From: Micromonospora purpureochromogenes
Lineage (GTDB): Bacteria; Actinomycetota; Actinomycetes; Mycobacteriales; Micromonosporaceae
Length of the DNA: 64,000 bases
Assembly (NCBI RefSeq): GCF_900091515.1
Contig: NZ_LT607410.1
Span: forward strand, 2,852,001 to 2,916,000
Reading direction: 5' to 3'
The notes beneath the pieces were generated by a model that searched no databases, was not told where the DNA came from, and saw only the letters and a program-made list of their open reading frames with translations. This document shows positions 1 to 8,757 of the stretch, in pieces. Every line of letters begins with the position of its first letter. The first letter of the stretch is position 1. Both the position numbers and the translations under genes were made by a program.

Positions 1-598
1 TCGCGCCGCGCAACACCTCCACCTCCACCGCCTCGTCCGGGTACCCGACCGACAGCTTCACCAGGAAGCGGTCCAGCTGCGCCTCCGGCAACCGGTAGGT
101 GCCGTCCATCTCGACCGGGTTCTGCGTGGCCACCACCAGGAAGGGCTGCGGCACCGGATGCCGGACGCCGTCCACGGTGACGGTGCGCTCCTCCATCACC
201 TCCAGCAGCGCCGACTGGGTCTTCGGCGAGGCACGGTTGATCTCGTCGGCGATGACGATGTTGGCGAAGACCGGCCCCGGGTGGAACTCGAAGCCCCGGG
301 TGGCCTGGTTGAAGATGGTCACCCCGGAGACGTCCGAGGGGAGCAGGTCCGGGGTGAACTGGATGCGGCGCCACTCACCCTTGACCGTCGCGGTGATCGC
401 CCGGGCCAGGGTGGTCTTGCCGACGCCGGGCACGTCCTCCAGGAGGACGTGCCCCTGCGCGAACAGCGCGGTCAGCGCCAGCCGTACCACCTGCGGCTTG
501 CCCAGCACGACCGCGTTGACGTTCTCCGCCAGCCGGGCGGCGAGAGCGGCGAAGCCCTGCACCTCCGGGTGGGTGAGCGGTTCCTGGGGGCTGTTCAC
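1..598 (-). CDS. moxR: MoxR-family AAA+ ATPase (3' end outside window)
   Basis: MoxR ATPases are AAA+ chaperones that mature or remodel metal-binding or cell-surface partner proteins, usually encoded beside DUF58/VWA genes. The reading frame from GTG 598 shows Walker A PGVGKTT at about residues 57-63, Walker B IVIADE at about 114-119 and a sensor-1 ATQNP near 160. The C-terminal lid lies beyond the left edge, so about 199 residues are visible. It follows the FN3 gene on the same strand by 33 bp and is probably cotranscribed with it. The family is certain; the partner is not visible. Confidence 0.93.
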   Translation of the reverse strand, partial: MNSPQEPLTHPEVQGFAALAARLAENVNAVVLGKPQVVRLALTALFAQGHVLLEDVPGVGKTTLARAITATVKGEWRRIQFTPDLLPSDVSGVTIFNQATRGFEFHPGPVFANIVIADEINRASPKTQSALLEVMEERTVTVDGVRHPVPQPFLVVATQNPVEMDGTYRLPEAQLDRFLVKLSVGYPDEAVEVEVLRGA

Positions 599-631
599 GG
601 TGGTGGTGCTCCTCGACTGGCTGGTACGGCG

Positions 632-3262
632 TCAGCAGGTGGGCAGGACGTTGATGTCGTCGCCGCCCTCGAGATTGAGCCACGCCCACGGGATGTAGTT
701 GCGCCCGGAGTACTCGACCTGCACCCACCACGTGCTGCGCTTGTTGTGGTTGTAGATGTAGGCGTAGACCTCTTCGCCCGACTTCTTGCAGTACGCCTTG
801 AGCCGGGTGCCGGGCTTGGCCCAACCGACCTGCCTGTTGTTGTCCTGCCGGGGCACGGAGAAGACCTCATTGCCGTTGCGGCCGGCCACGTCGTTGTCGC
901 AGTAGCTCGCCTCCGGCCCGGACGCGCCGTTGTTGCAGGTGGCGACGCCGTACAGCGGGTCGGTGGTCTGCGCCCGGGTCGCGGTGCCCTTGCCGGCGGC
1001 GTTGCTCGCCGTGACCGTGAACGTGTACGCCGTCCCCGGCGTCAGGCCGGGCATCGTGATGCTGGAACAGGGACCCGGCTTCGCCGTCTCGCCGGCGGTG
1101 CTCAACGAGCAGGTGGCCTGCCCGCCGCCCGCGTCGACGGTGAAGGTGACGGTGGCCGCGGTGGCGGTCGCCGACGAGCCGGTCACCGTCACCCGGGGCG
1201 CCGCGACCGTCCGCGCGGTGGTGGTGGCCTCCGGGCCGGGGCCGGCCTCGTTGACCGCCTTCACCTTCACCGTCACGCTCTGCCCGTCGTCCAGCCCGCG
1301 CACCGTGGTCTGCGTGTCGGTCACCTCGCTGACCCTGCCCCCGACGTCGACCAGGTACTTCGTCACCAGGCGGCCGTTGTCGAGCGCCGGCGACCACTGC
1401 ACGGCGACGGTGCCCCGCTGGTCGGCGACCGTGGTGGCCCGCAACTCGGCCGGCTGCCCCGGCGGGGCGAACGGCACCACCGTGTTGCTCACCGGTGAGG
1501 CCGCCGAGCCGGCGCCCTTGTCGTTGACGGACACCACGGTGAAGGCGTACTGGGTGCCGTACTCCAGCTCACCGGCCGGCACCACCAGCTCCGTCTTCGC
1601 CGACTCGCCGGCCGGGGCGTTCGTGCCGGCCGAGGTCGCGGTCACCGCGTACCTGGCGATGGTGTTGCCCTGCCCGTTCGCGGCCGGCCACTTCACCAGC
1701 ACGGTGCCGTCCGGCCGGGCCTCGGCGGTCACGCCGGCCGGCGGGTCCGGCACGGCTGCCGTCGGCGTGACCGGGTTGCTCCGCCGAGCCGGGCCGTCGC
1801 CCTTGGCGTTCACCGCGTGCACCGCGAACGTGTAGGACTCGCCGTTGGTCAGGCCGGTGATCTCCACCGCCCGCTGGTTGGCGCCCACCTCGTGCTTCTG
1901 GCCGCCGCCCTCCACCACGTACCTGGTGATCTCGGCGCCGTTCGCGGCCGCCGGCTTCCAGCTCACCCGGGCCCGCGCGTTGCCGGCGGACGCGGTGACG
2001 CTGCGCGGCGCGCTCGGCTTGCCCACCTTCGGCTTCTTCGGCGGAGGCGGCGGCGGGGGAACCGGCGGCGGGTCGCCGCCGAGCACGTCGTTGGCGTACT
2101 TGTTGACCTCGCGCACCTGGTGCTTGTCGTCGACCACCCGGGCGGTCGACGAGTCGGGCGCGTTGATGAACAGGCGGTTCTCCCGCACGTCCAGCTCCAG
2201 CGGGCCGGTCATCCCCTTGCCCCGGATGGTGTCGACCAGCTGGCCGGCGCCGTCGAACGCGTAGACCGTCCCACTGGCCTCGTCGGCGCAGTAGAACCGG
2301 CCGGCCCAGGCCACCGCCGCGTTGAGCCGGTCACCGCTGCCCGGCACGGTGAACTGGCGTACCTCGCTGCCGTCGGCCACCACGTGCACCCGCCGCTCGC
2401 CGCCCACGGTGACCGGCACGGCCGGGCCGCTGGTCCGGGCCGGCAGCGTGCCCGCGGACGACATGGCCAGCGGGGTGCGCACCGTCTCGCCGGCGCGGAC
2501 AGTGACCAGCGACGCCGAGGTGCGGTCCAGCACCGCCACGCCGTCGTCCAGCGTGGACACCACCAGCTCGTGGCTCGGCTCCGCCACCGTGTAGGTCTCG
2601 ACCTGCTTCGGGCTGAGGCCGCCGCCGTCGGTCGGGGCGGAGGGCAGCTCCGCCGCGGTGACCGCCGAGACGGTCCCCTCGCTGGGGATCGCGATCCAGA
2701 GCCGGCCCTTGCCGTCGAACGCGCCGCCGGTGATGCCCGGCGGGTACCGCACCGGCTCACCCACCGGGGTGAGCCGGTGCGGATCCAGCTGCCGGACGAT
2801 GCCCTGCACGGCGTCCACGACGAACGCCGCGTCCTCGTGCAGCACGACGTTCACCCCGAGGCCCGGGGTGGTCCGGGTGGTCGCGGTGATCTGGAGGGTG
2901 GCCAGGTCCAGCGAGCTGACCTGGCCGGTGTTCAGGTCGCGCAGGATCAGCAGCCGATCGGTCTGGGTGACCTGCATCGGGTGCCGCCGCGCGCCGGGGA
3001 CCTCCATCCGGGTGTCGACCCGCGCGGTGACGCCGTTGACCCGGGCCATCTCGCTGCGCGCCGCGCTCCACAACCAGCTGCTCGCGTCGTAGTTGGCCAC
3101 CGCGTTGTCGGCGGCGCCCAGCCCGAGCACCGTCAGCCCCATCGCCGCCAGCAGCGCGCCCACCATGCCGATGGTGACCAGCCCGCCGCGCATCCGGGAG
3201 CGGCGTGGCGGTGCGGCGGTGTCGGTCACGGTGCTCCGCCCCGCGTCGTCGATGGTGGCCAC
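632..3262 (-). CDS. Membrane-anchored fibronectin type III repeat protein
   Basis: An 876-residue envelope protein, probably exported and anchored by one N-terminal helix (about residues 26-50, rich in G, A, L and V). Residues about 55-400 form a beta-rich region that looks like a propeller. A short poly-proline hinge (PPPPPPPKKP) follows, then three to four FN3 modules with repeated TAYTFTV / GESYTFAV-type strands. The last ~90 residues are Cys-containing and resemble an SH3-like cap (WVQVEYSGRNYIPW). Start is GTG 3262 with GGGGAGG 9 nt upstream. It lies between a TPR/FN3 protein and moxR on one strand. A role in surface binding or cell-wall organisation is inferred; no enzyme motif is visible. 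Confidence 0.85.
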   Translation of the reverse strand: MATIDDAGRSTVTDTAAPPRRSRMRGGLVTIGMVGALLAAMGLTVLGLGAADNAVANYDASSWLWSAARSEMARVNGVTARVDTRMEVPGARRHPMQVTQTDRLLILRDLNTGQVSSLDLATLQITATTRTTPGLGVNVVLHEDAAFVVDAVQGIVRQLDPHRLTPVGEPVRYPPGITGGAFDGKGRLWIAIPSEGTVSAVTAAELPSAPTDGGGLSPKQVETYTVAEPSHELVVSTLDDGVAVLDRTSASLVTVRAGETVRTPLAMSSAGTLPARTSGPAVPVTVGGERRVHVVADGSEVRQFTVPGSGDRLNAAVAWAGRFYCADEASGTVYAFDGAGQLVDTIRGKGMTGPLELDVRENRLFINAPDSSTARVVDDKHQVREVNKYANDVLGGDPPPVPPPPPPPKKPKVGKPSAPRSVTASAGNARARVSWKPAAANGAEITRYVVEGGGQKHEVGANQRAVEITGLTNGESYTFAVHAVNAKGDGPARRSNPVTPTAAVPDPPAGVTAEARPDGTVLVKWPAANGQGNTIARYAVTATSAGTNAPAGESAKTELVVPAGELEYGTQYAFTVVSVNDKGAGSAASPVSNTVVPFAPPGQPAELRATTVADQRGTVAVQWSPALDNGRLVTKYLVDVGGRVSEVTDTQTTVRGLDDGQSVTVKVKAVNEAGPGPEATTTARTVAAPRVTVTGSSATATAATVTFTVDAGGGQATCSLSTAGETAKPGPCSSITMPGLTPGTAYTFTVTASNAAGKGTATRAQTTDPLYGVATCNNGASGPEASYCDNDVAGRNGNEVFSVPRQDNNRQVGWAKPGTRLKAYCKKSGEEVYAYIYNHNKRSTWWVQVEYSGRNYIPWAWLNLEGGDDINVLPTC

Positions 3263-3359
3263 GTCCGGCTGCCTCCCCGTCTGGCTGTCCAGGTGGCGCG
3301 CCGTGTCCCCGGCGACCCTCCCCTGAGCCGTGGGACATCATATGGGCCGCGCCGGCACC

Positions 3360-3400
3360 GGGGAACCCGCTGGGTCCCCCTATGGACACCCAGCGTGTCC
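3360..3400 (-). terminator. Two consecutive hairpins between the TPR/FN3 and FN3 genes
   Basis: GGGGA-CCC (3360-3368) pairs with GGG-TCCCC (3372-3379), with one bulged A. GGACAC (3384-3389) pairs with GTGTCC (3395-3400). Neither has a U-tract. They may attenuate transcription between the two minus-strand genes. Confidence 0.35.
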
Positions 3401-3411
3401 GCCGTGGACGG

Positions 3412-6400
3412 TCAGCCCGCCGGCGTCCGCCGCTCCCGGTCCGTGCAGACCTGTCCCGACGTGGCAAAGGCGTCCGTGGAGTACACCGCCAGCACCGTGA
3501 AGCAGTAGTCCACCGTGGAGCTGAGCCCGTTCACGGTGTAGGCCGTCTGTCCCGGGTCGACAGTGGCCATCACGCCGAGCGCCTTACCGGCGCGCCCGCC
3601 GGCGACCATGAACGGCACCCCGCCACCCGCCGGGTCGGACCAGGTGATCGTGACGCTCGTCCCGTCGTCGCGGAGCTTCAGGCCGGTGGGCGGCGCGCCG
3701 GTCGCCTTCGCCGCCCCCGGTGTGCCCCCGGTCGGCGCCGGCGGCACGCCCGGCTCGTCGCGGTCCAGCGCCACCGCGCCGACCGCCCCCGCGACCCCCA
3801 GCACCACGACGCCCGCCACGACGGCCAGCACCACGCGACCCCGCCCGCGCCGCTCCGGCGGCGCCTCGACCGGGTACGCCGGCGGTGGCTGGTACACCGG
3901 CGGATACGTCGTCTCCTGGCGCGGCTGCTCGATTGGGGCGTCGGTCTCCTCCGCCACCACGCGCGGCGGCATGTCGTACGCGACCAGTGGCTCGTCGACG
4001 AGTTCCAGCGGCCCGTCCGTGTCGGCCTGGATGCTGGCGTCGTCGTCCGCCCGCTCGTCGCGGACCGGGGAGGTGGTCAGCGGCTGCGGCGGCGCGGCGC
4101 TGCTCCACGGGGGCGCGGTCAGCCCCCACGGTGGCGTACTGACCGGCGGGGCGCTCATTGGATGGTGTGGTGCCGGCGGCCTGCTGGCCACGGGCGGCAT
4201 CGGCGGCCGGTGCGCCTGGTGGGCCGGCGGGGTGCTCACGGGGTGATGCGGTGCCGGCGGGGTGCTGACCGGGTAGGTGGGTGCGGGCGGGGCGCTGGCC
4301 ACGGGGGGCGCGCTGAGGTGGTGTGTCGGCGGGGCAACCGGACGGTGCGGTGGTCGCGGGGCGTTGATCGGGTGCGGGGGTGCCGGGACCGGCGGCGCGC
4401 TGATTGGCGGCACGGGTGCCGGCGGGACCGGCGGGACCGGCGGTGCAGGCGGCGGCGTGGCCGGTGCGGGTGGTGCGCTGATCGGCGGGGTGGCGCTGAA
4501 CGGTGGCGTGCTGACCGGCGGGATGGCGGCCGCGCTGATCGGCCGCACGGGGACCGGGGGAGCGCTGACCTGGTGCGCGGTGGCCGGGGGAGCGCTGACC
4601 TGGTTTGCGGTGGCCGGGAAAGCGGTGGCCGGTGGTGCGCTGACGACCGGCGGTGCGGGTACCGGGCGGGCGGTCGTGGGCGCCCGGGGCGCCGGTGGTG
4701 CGCTCACCGGCGGCGCGCTGACGGGCTGGGATGTCCCGGCGTGAGGCGGCGCGCTGACCGGGCCGGTAGTGCCCGGGCCTGCGCTGACAGGGCCGGCGCT
4801 GACCGGCGGGGCGCTGACGGGCGGCGTGCTGACCGGGGCGTTCGTCGGTCGGGTCGTCGCCCGCGGCGTCGCCGCCTCGCGCTGAGCCTCCTCGCGTAGG
4901 AGCGGATCTATCTGCTGGACCTGGATGGTCGGCCGGTCCCAGCCGTGCGCCTTTGGAACCGCCGGTTGCGGGACCTCCGCGGCGGGCGGCTCGGCCGACC
5001 TGTCGGGCGGCGTGACCGGCGAAGCATGCGACGCGGTGGCGCCGGTGGTCACCGGACCCGGCGTACCTGCGGTGGTCACCGGACTCGGCATGGTGCCTCC
5101 GGTGGTCACCGGCGTACCCGTGGCGGGCCGGTGGTGCGGCGGAGGCGGAAGTGGCGCCGGCGCCGCGTCGGCCGGCGGCGCCGGAACCGTCCTGCTCGGC
5201 ACCTGGGGTGCAGGTGGCATGACCTCGGATGCGGTCACCGGTCCAGGCGGTACCTCTGCCCGCTGAGGGACCGGGGGCGGTGGCACCGCCGCAGCCGGCG
5301 CCGGGCGCGGAGCCGGCGGCGTGGCGGCGGGCCCAGGCGTCGGCGGCAGGCTCGAGGTGGCGTCGGGTCCGGACGGCGAATCTGCCGGCGCGGTCGCCTG
5401 GTGCGGCGTGCTCGGTGGCACGGCCGGTGCCCGCAGGTGCGGCGGCGCCCACGGTGACGTGGTGGGGAAGGTGGCATCGACGTGCGCGGGTGGCCCGGGT
5501 CGGGGTGGATCGGGTACCACGGGCGGCTGCGGGGTCGGCCGGGCGGGCGGATGCGGCGCGGGCGGGGCCGACCGGGGCGCCGGCACCTGGGGCGCCGGCG
5601 GCACGGAGACCTGGCGGTGCGGCGCGGGCGGAAGCTGCGAGGCCGCGACGGGTGGCGCCGGCGCGGGTGGCGCCGGCGAGGGCGGCACCTGCCGTGCGGG
5701 TGGGGCCTGCGGTGGTGCAGAGACCTGTTGAGCCAGGGGTGGCGCCTGGGGTGCCGGCGGCACGGGCCGCTGCGGCGGCACCGGCGCCGTGGGTTGCTGC
5801 CGCACCGGCGGTACGGCAGGCCTCTGCTGTGGCATACCGGTCGTGGGTGCGGAGAACGCGCCGCCCGTGCTCGGCGCGGTGCTCGGCGGTCCGGCCTGCC
5901 GAACGGCGGGCGGCCCGGGGTGCTGGAGCGGAACCGGCCCGGGCTGCCGAACGGGACCGGGCTGCGGGGCCGGCCAGGGCGGGGCGACGGGCGCGGGCTG
6001 CGTCGCCGGCGGCCCGCCGCCGAGGTACTGCCGGGCCGCCCGTACCGCGGGATGGTGTTCACCGAGCACGGCGGGCCCGGCGGTGGCCACCCGGGTGTAG
6101 TTGCGGCGGGCCTCATGCCGATTGCCGAGCTCCTCGGCCACCGAACCCAGGTCGAAGGTGATGGCCAGCATCAGCGGCTCGGCGCCGGTCCACCGGCGCT
6201 CGCCCGCCGCGTACGCCTCCTCCAGCACCCGACGGGCGGCGGTCGGGTCATCGGCCTCGCGGTGCATCCGCGCCAGCAGGTGGGCGGTGCCCAGCACCTC
6301 CGGGTGGTCCTCGCCGTACGCGGGCCGGGCCGAGGCGATCGTGTCGGCCAGCAGCCGGCGGGCGGCGGGCAGATCACCGGCGGAACGGAGGGCGAGCGCC

Positions 6401-6438
6401 CGCTGCTGGGCGGCGACGAGGGGGGACGGTTGGGACAC
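3412..6438 (-). CDS. TPR / proline-rich / transmembrane / FN3 protein
   Basis: A 1008-residue protein in three parts. Residues about 5-130 form TPR-like helical repeats (AAQQRALALRSAGDLPAARR, then VLEEAYAAGERRW). About 700 residues of low-complexity Pro/Ala/Ser/Thr follow, with many SAPPVSAPP and TTGGT-like units. Then comes one membrane helix (VVLAVVAGVVVLGVAGAVGAV) and a C-terminal FN3-like module ending in DRERRTPAG. The topology suggests a cytoplasmic TPR, an extended arm and an outside FN3 domain. A longer frame opens at 6756 but lies inside the tRNA gene, so I chose GTG 6438, where TPR homology begins. It is probably cotranscribed with the two downstream genes. Function unknown. Confidence 0.78.
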   Translation of the reverse strand: MSQPSPLVAAQQRALALRSAGDLPAARRLLADTIASARPAYGEDHPEVLGTAHLLARMHREADDPTAARRVLEEAYAAGERRWTGAEPLMLAITFDLGSVAEELGNRHEARRNYTRVATAGPAVLGEHHPAVRAARQYLGGGPPATQPAPVAPPWPAPQPGPVRQPGPVPLQHPGPPAVRQAGPPSTAPSTGGAFSAPTTGMPQQRPAVPPVRQQPTAPVPPQRPVPPAPQAPPLAQQVSAPPQAPPARQVPPSPAPPAPAPPVAASQLPPAPHRQVSVPPAPQVPAPRSAPPAPHPPARPTPQPPVVPDPPRPGPPAHVDATFPTTSPWAPPHLRAPAVPPSTPHQATAPADSPSGPDATSSLPPTPGPAATPPAPRPAPAAAVPPPPVPQRAEVPPGPVTASEVMPPAPQVPSRTVPAPPADAAPAPLPPPPHHRPATGTPVTTGGTMPSPVTTAGTPGPVTTGATASHASPVTPPDRSAEPPAAEVPQPAVPKAHGWDRPTIQVQQIDPLLREEAQREAATPRATTRPTNAPVSTPPVSAPPVSAGPVSAGPGTTGPVSAPPHAGTSQPVSAPPVSAPPAPRAPTTARPVPAPPVVSAPPATAFPATANQVSAPPATAHQVSAPPVPVRPISAAAIPPVSTPPFSATPPISAPPAPATPPPAPPVPPVPPAPVPPISAPPVPAPPHPINAPRPPHRPVAPPTHHLSAPPVASAPPAPTYPVSTPPAPHHPVSTPPAHQAHRPPMPPVASRPPAPHHPMSAPPVSTPPWGLTAPPWSSAAPPQPLTTSPVRDERADDDASIQADTDGPLELVDEPLVAYDMPPRVVAEETDAPIEQPRQETTYPPVYQPPPAYPVEAPPERRGRGRVVLAVVAGVVVLGVAGAVGAVALDRDEPGVPPAPTGGTPGAAKATGAPPTGLKLRDDGTSVTITWSDPAGGGVPFMVAGGRAGKALGVMATVDPGQTAYTVNGLSSTVDYCFTVLAVYSTDAFATSGQVCTDRERRTPAG

Positions 6439-6671
6439 GTGAGCAATGCTGCCGGTAGACGGTGTCCGGACGCTACCCGCCCGACGGCACACCCCGCCGA
6501 TGCTGCCCGCCCCATGCCCCTGACCTGGGCAGATGCCGCGACATTGCACCGGGCCGGCGGCGATGTGCATGATCCATCTCGGCGGTGTACAGTAATGCCC
6601 CGTGCGGCCCACCAGGGGCGGCTGGCCGGCAGGAGAGCCGGCGACGCCGACAGGGTAGGCTGGACGAGCAG

Positions 6672-6755
6672 GTCCGGGTGGCGGAATGGCAGACGCGCTA
6701 GCTTGAGGTGCTAGTGCCCGTATAGGGCGTGGGGGTTCAAGTCCCCCCTCGGACA
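6672..6755 (+). tRNA. tRNA-Leu (anticodon GAG)
   Basis: A full cloverleaf is visible. Acceptor GTCCGGG pairs with CTCGGAC, with discriminator A at 6755. Anticodon stem CTAGC/GCTAG encloses loop TTGAGGT, giving anticodon GAG. A long variable arm (TGCCCGTATAGGGCG) marks a class II tRNA, and the T arm is GGGGG-TTCAAGT-CCCCC. No CCA is encoded. Its 3' end is the attachment site of the adjacent island. Confidence 0.96.
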
Positions 6756-8112
6756 CGACTCATAACCCCACGGTGCGCGCTGAGATCAGCTTCAGCGCGC
6801 ACCGTTTGCGTCTCAGGGTGATAAGTGAGCCGGAGTCCGAGTTGCCGGTAGACCTCGGCCTTGTCGGCGGGGTCGGCGTCGCGGAGCACGGTGGCGATGT
6901 CGCCGAGCACGTTCACCAGGGCCGTGATCTCTGCTCGGCTCATCCGGCGCGAGGGTGGTGCCCGCGTTCGTGTGCAGATCTGCTTCCGCGCGGGCGCGTT
7001 CGGCCCGTGTCTGGGCGATCCAGCCGGTGACGACCGCCGGGTCGGCACCAGCGTCGAGGGCGGCGCGGTAGCGCTCCAACTTGGCGTCGCACTCGGTGAT
7101 GATCGTCTGGGCTGCTGTGCCGGTTGCGGGCGGATGATCTAGGGGCTGGGCGTCGGCCATCGCGGTGATCGTTTGTTCGATGCGGTGGGGCGCGAAGGCG
7201 GAGGCCAGCCAGGTGTCGAGCGGGTCGGTGAGGGCGTCCTCGCGCAGGTACACGTTGCGGGGGTGTGGGACCTGGTTGGCGAGGGCGTACTCCTGGGGGA
7301 AGCGGCAGCGGTAGTAGGCGTCGCCGTGGTTGTACTGGCCCTGCATGCGTCGGTCGCAGGCGGCGCAGTAGATGAGGCCGCGGAAGACGTACGGGTTGCG
7401 GGTGCGCTGCCGGACGTGTTGTCCGCCGGTTCCCTGTCCGCGCCATTGCAGGATCGCTTGGGCCTGCTCGAAGGTCGCGTCGTCGATGAGTGGTTCGTGC
7501 GTGATGTCTTTGGAGACCACCCACTTGTCGCGGGCGTTCCAGCGCATGACGCCGGTGTGGCCCATCGCCACGTCGTCGACGTCGAGCAGCACCTCGTCGG
7601 TGCGTTGCTTGTTCCAGACCTGCCGGCCGGTGTAGCGGGGGTTGGTCAGGATGACGCGGACGGCGCTCTTGGACCAGGCGACGCCGCTGCGGTGCCTATT
7701 GCGGGCCCGGTCGTGTGCTGATGGGCAGGGCACGTGATTGGCGGTGAGTCCCTCGGCGATGGCGAAGATGCCGATACCGGCGAGGAACTCGGCGAAGATT
7801 CGCCGGACGATCGGGGCCGTGCTCGTCCGGGGTGAGACCTTTGAGGCGTTTGCCGTCGGCAGCCTTGGCGGGGTTGGGATGGGGGCCAAGGTCGCGGAGT
7901 GTGTAGCCGTAGGGCGGGCGCCCGCCGAGGTAGCGGCCCTCGAGGAGGGTCTGGGCGGCCATGGCGGTGCGGACGCGGAGCTTGATCCGGTTTCGTTCGC
8001 CCTTGCTCATGCCGCCGAAAACGGACATGACCAGTTCGTGGGCCTCGTTGTCGGGGTCGATGGGGCCGCCGATCTCGGGGACCCAGAGTTCGACGCCGTA
8101 GTGGGCGAACAA
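6737..8112 (-). pseudogene. Decayed large serine recombinase (site-specific integrase), copy 1
   Basis: The gene must be read in three frames. A catalytic-domain tail (ELWVPEIGG, GGMSKGERNRIKLRVR) lies in one frame to about 7830. The recombinase domain (TAPIVRRIFAEFLAG, ILTNPRYTGRQVWNKQRTDE) and zinc ribbon (YCAACDRRMQGQYNHGDAYY) follow in a second frame to about 6960. The coiled-coil end (RMSRAEITALVNVLGD to VRAEADLSAHR) is in a third frame. The region with the active-site serine is absent. The last codons run into the tRNA 3' end, the usual arrangement of an integrase at its att site. It cannot be active. Three further remnants of the same family occur in this window. Confidence 0.88.
6745..6759 (+). 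other. Left attachment-site repeat (3' end of tRNA-Leu)
   Basis: CCCCTCGGACACGAC covers the last 11 tRNA bases and four bases beyond. The same 15 bases recur at 33743-33757. In both places a remnant of the same recombinase begins immediately to the right with its 3' end facing the repeat, as expected of an integration site. Confidence 0.7.
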
Positions 8113-8453
8113 CGGCGACGGCGGGCCCGACCTACGCACCACCGTCGCCCACCTCACCACCGGCAGCCTGGGAACACCCGATGAGGCGACATGGGGGGAT
8201 CTAGGCACCGGCGATCGCACGCTGGGAGCTCCTGATCGGCCGGCCCGATCCCGCGCCCACCCAACCCGGCCAGCACGGCAAGCCCGTGCTCGCACCGCCG
8301 TTCGTGGAGTGGCTCATGGGCCTACCCGCCAAATGGGTAACCGACCCCACGCTCGATCTCCCACGCACCGGCGCATTGCGCGTCCTCGGCAACGGCGTCG
8401 TCCCTGCCCAAGCGGCGACCGCCCTCCGTCTCCTGCTCTGCCGCCACCGCTGA
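8110..8453 (+). pseudogene. C-terminal remnant of a phage-type DNA (cytosine-5) methyltransferase
   Basis: No start exists. The frame begins at the break with the recombinase remnant and reads a target-recognition tail ending TPDEATWGDL. A one-base shift at about 8201 (creating TAG) leads on to AIARWELLIGRPDPAP, then PPFVEWLMGLPAKWVTD and the conserved LRVLGNGVVPAQAATALRLL, ending at TGA 8453. The last motif is motif X of C5 methyltransferases, in the form common on actinophages and integrated conjugative elements. Motifs I to VIII are missing, so it is dead. It shows that phage or ICE DNA was once here. Confidence 0.78.
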
Positions 8454-8470
8454 CGCCACACCACGCGGAA

Positions 8471-8508
8471 CTCTTCGCGGGCGGCCCCATGCGGCCGCCC
8501 ACGAAGAG
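8471..8508. terminator. Strong bidirectional hairpin
   Basis: CTCTTCG-C-GGGCGGCC pairs with GGCCGCCC-A-CGAAGAG around a 6-nt loop: 15 pairs with one mismatch. It separates the methyltransferase remnant from the stress-gene promoter region. Confidence 0.7.
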
Positions 8509-8536
8509 CCGCGTTGCGGGTGTTCACTCAGGCTAC

Positions 8537-8552
8537 TGGACTGAATAGTCCA
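8537..8552. promoter_or_regulatory. Operator O1 of the TGGAC-N6-GTCCA family
   Basis: TGGACTGAATAGTCCA is a perfect 16-bp palindrome, 206 bp before the AhpD-like gene. It follows GTGTTCACTCA, an element repeated before O2. It belongs to a set of near-identical palindromes at 8716, 14904, 18433, 22101 and 27531. Confidence 0.75.
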
Positions 8553-8652
8553 AAATTTCATGCGACGGCCGTGTGCGCCAGTATCCGCTCGCGCGTGGTG
8601 TGGCCCTGGTGAGTGAGCTTCCGGGCTGCCTCCGCCCCGCTGTCCACCTGTA

Positions 8653-8668
8653 TGTAATCGACGTTACA
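8653..8668. promoter_or_regulatory. Second type of palindrome in the ahpD-like promoter region
   Basis: TGTAA-TCGACG-TTACA has 5-bp arms in an AT-richer patch between O1 and O2. It could be a second regulator's site; nothing more can be said from sequence. Confidence 0.3.
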
Positions 8669-8715
8669 CAGACTGGGCTTGGAAACCCACTTTCGACGGT
8701 GTTCACTCAAGCGAG

Positions 8716-8731
8716 TGGACGAAATGGTCCA
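8716..8731. promoter_or_regulatory. Operator O2 of the TGGAC-N6-GTCCA family
   Basis: TGGACGAAATGGTCCA lies 26 bp before the ATG of the AhpD-like gene and about 12 bp before its ribosome site, the classic position for repression. It is preceded by GTTCACTCA, as is O1, so the promoter segment appears duplicated. Confidence 0.78.
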
Positions 8732-8757
8732 GTACAGTCACCCGGAGGTTCATCCCC

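Noticed and set aside
3720..6714. Long Gly/Ala- and Arg-rich plus-strand frames
   Set aside because: They are mirror images of the Pro-rich arm of the minus-strand TPR/FN3 protein. Low-complexity GC-rich DNA leaves all frames open.
6439..6756. Upstream start for the TPR/FN3 gene at 6756
   Set aside because: It would begin inside tRNA-Leu, and the extra residues (for example the segment around CTPPRWIMHIAAG) have no homology.
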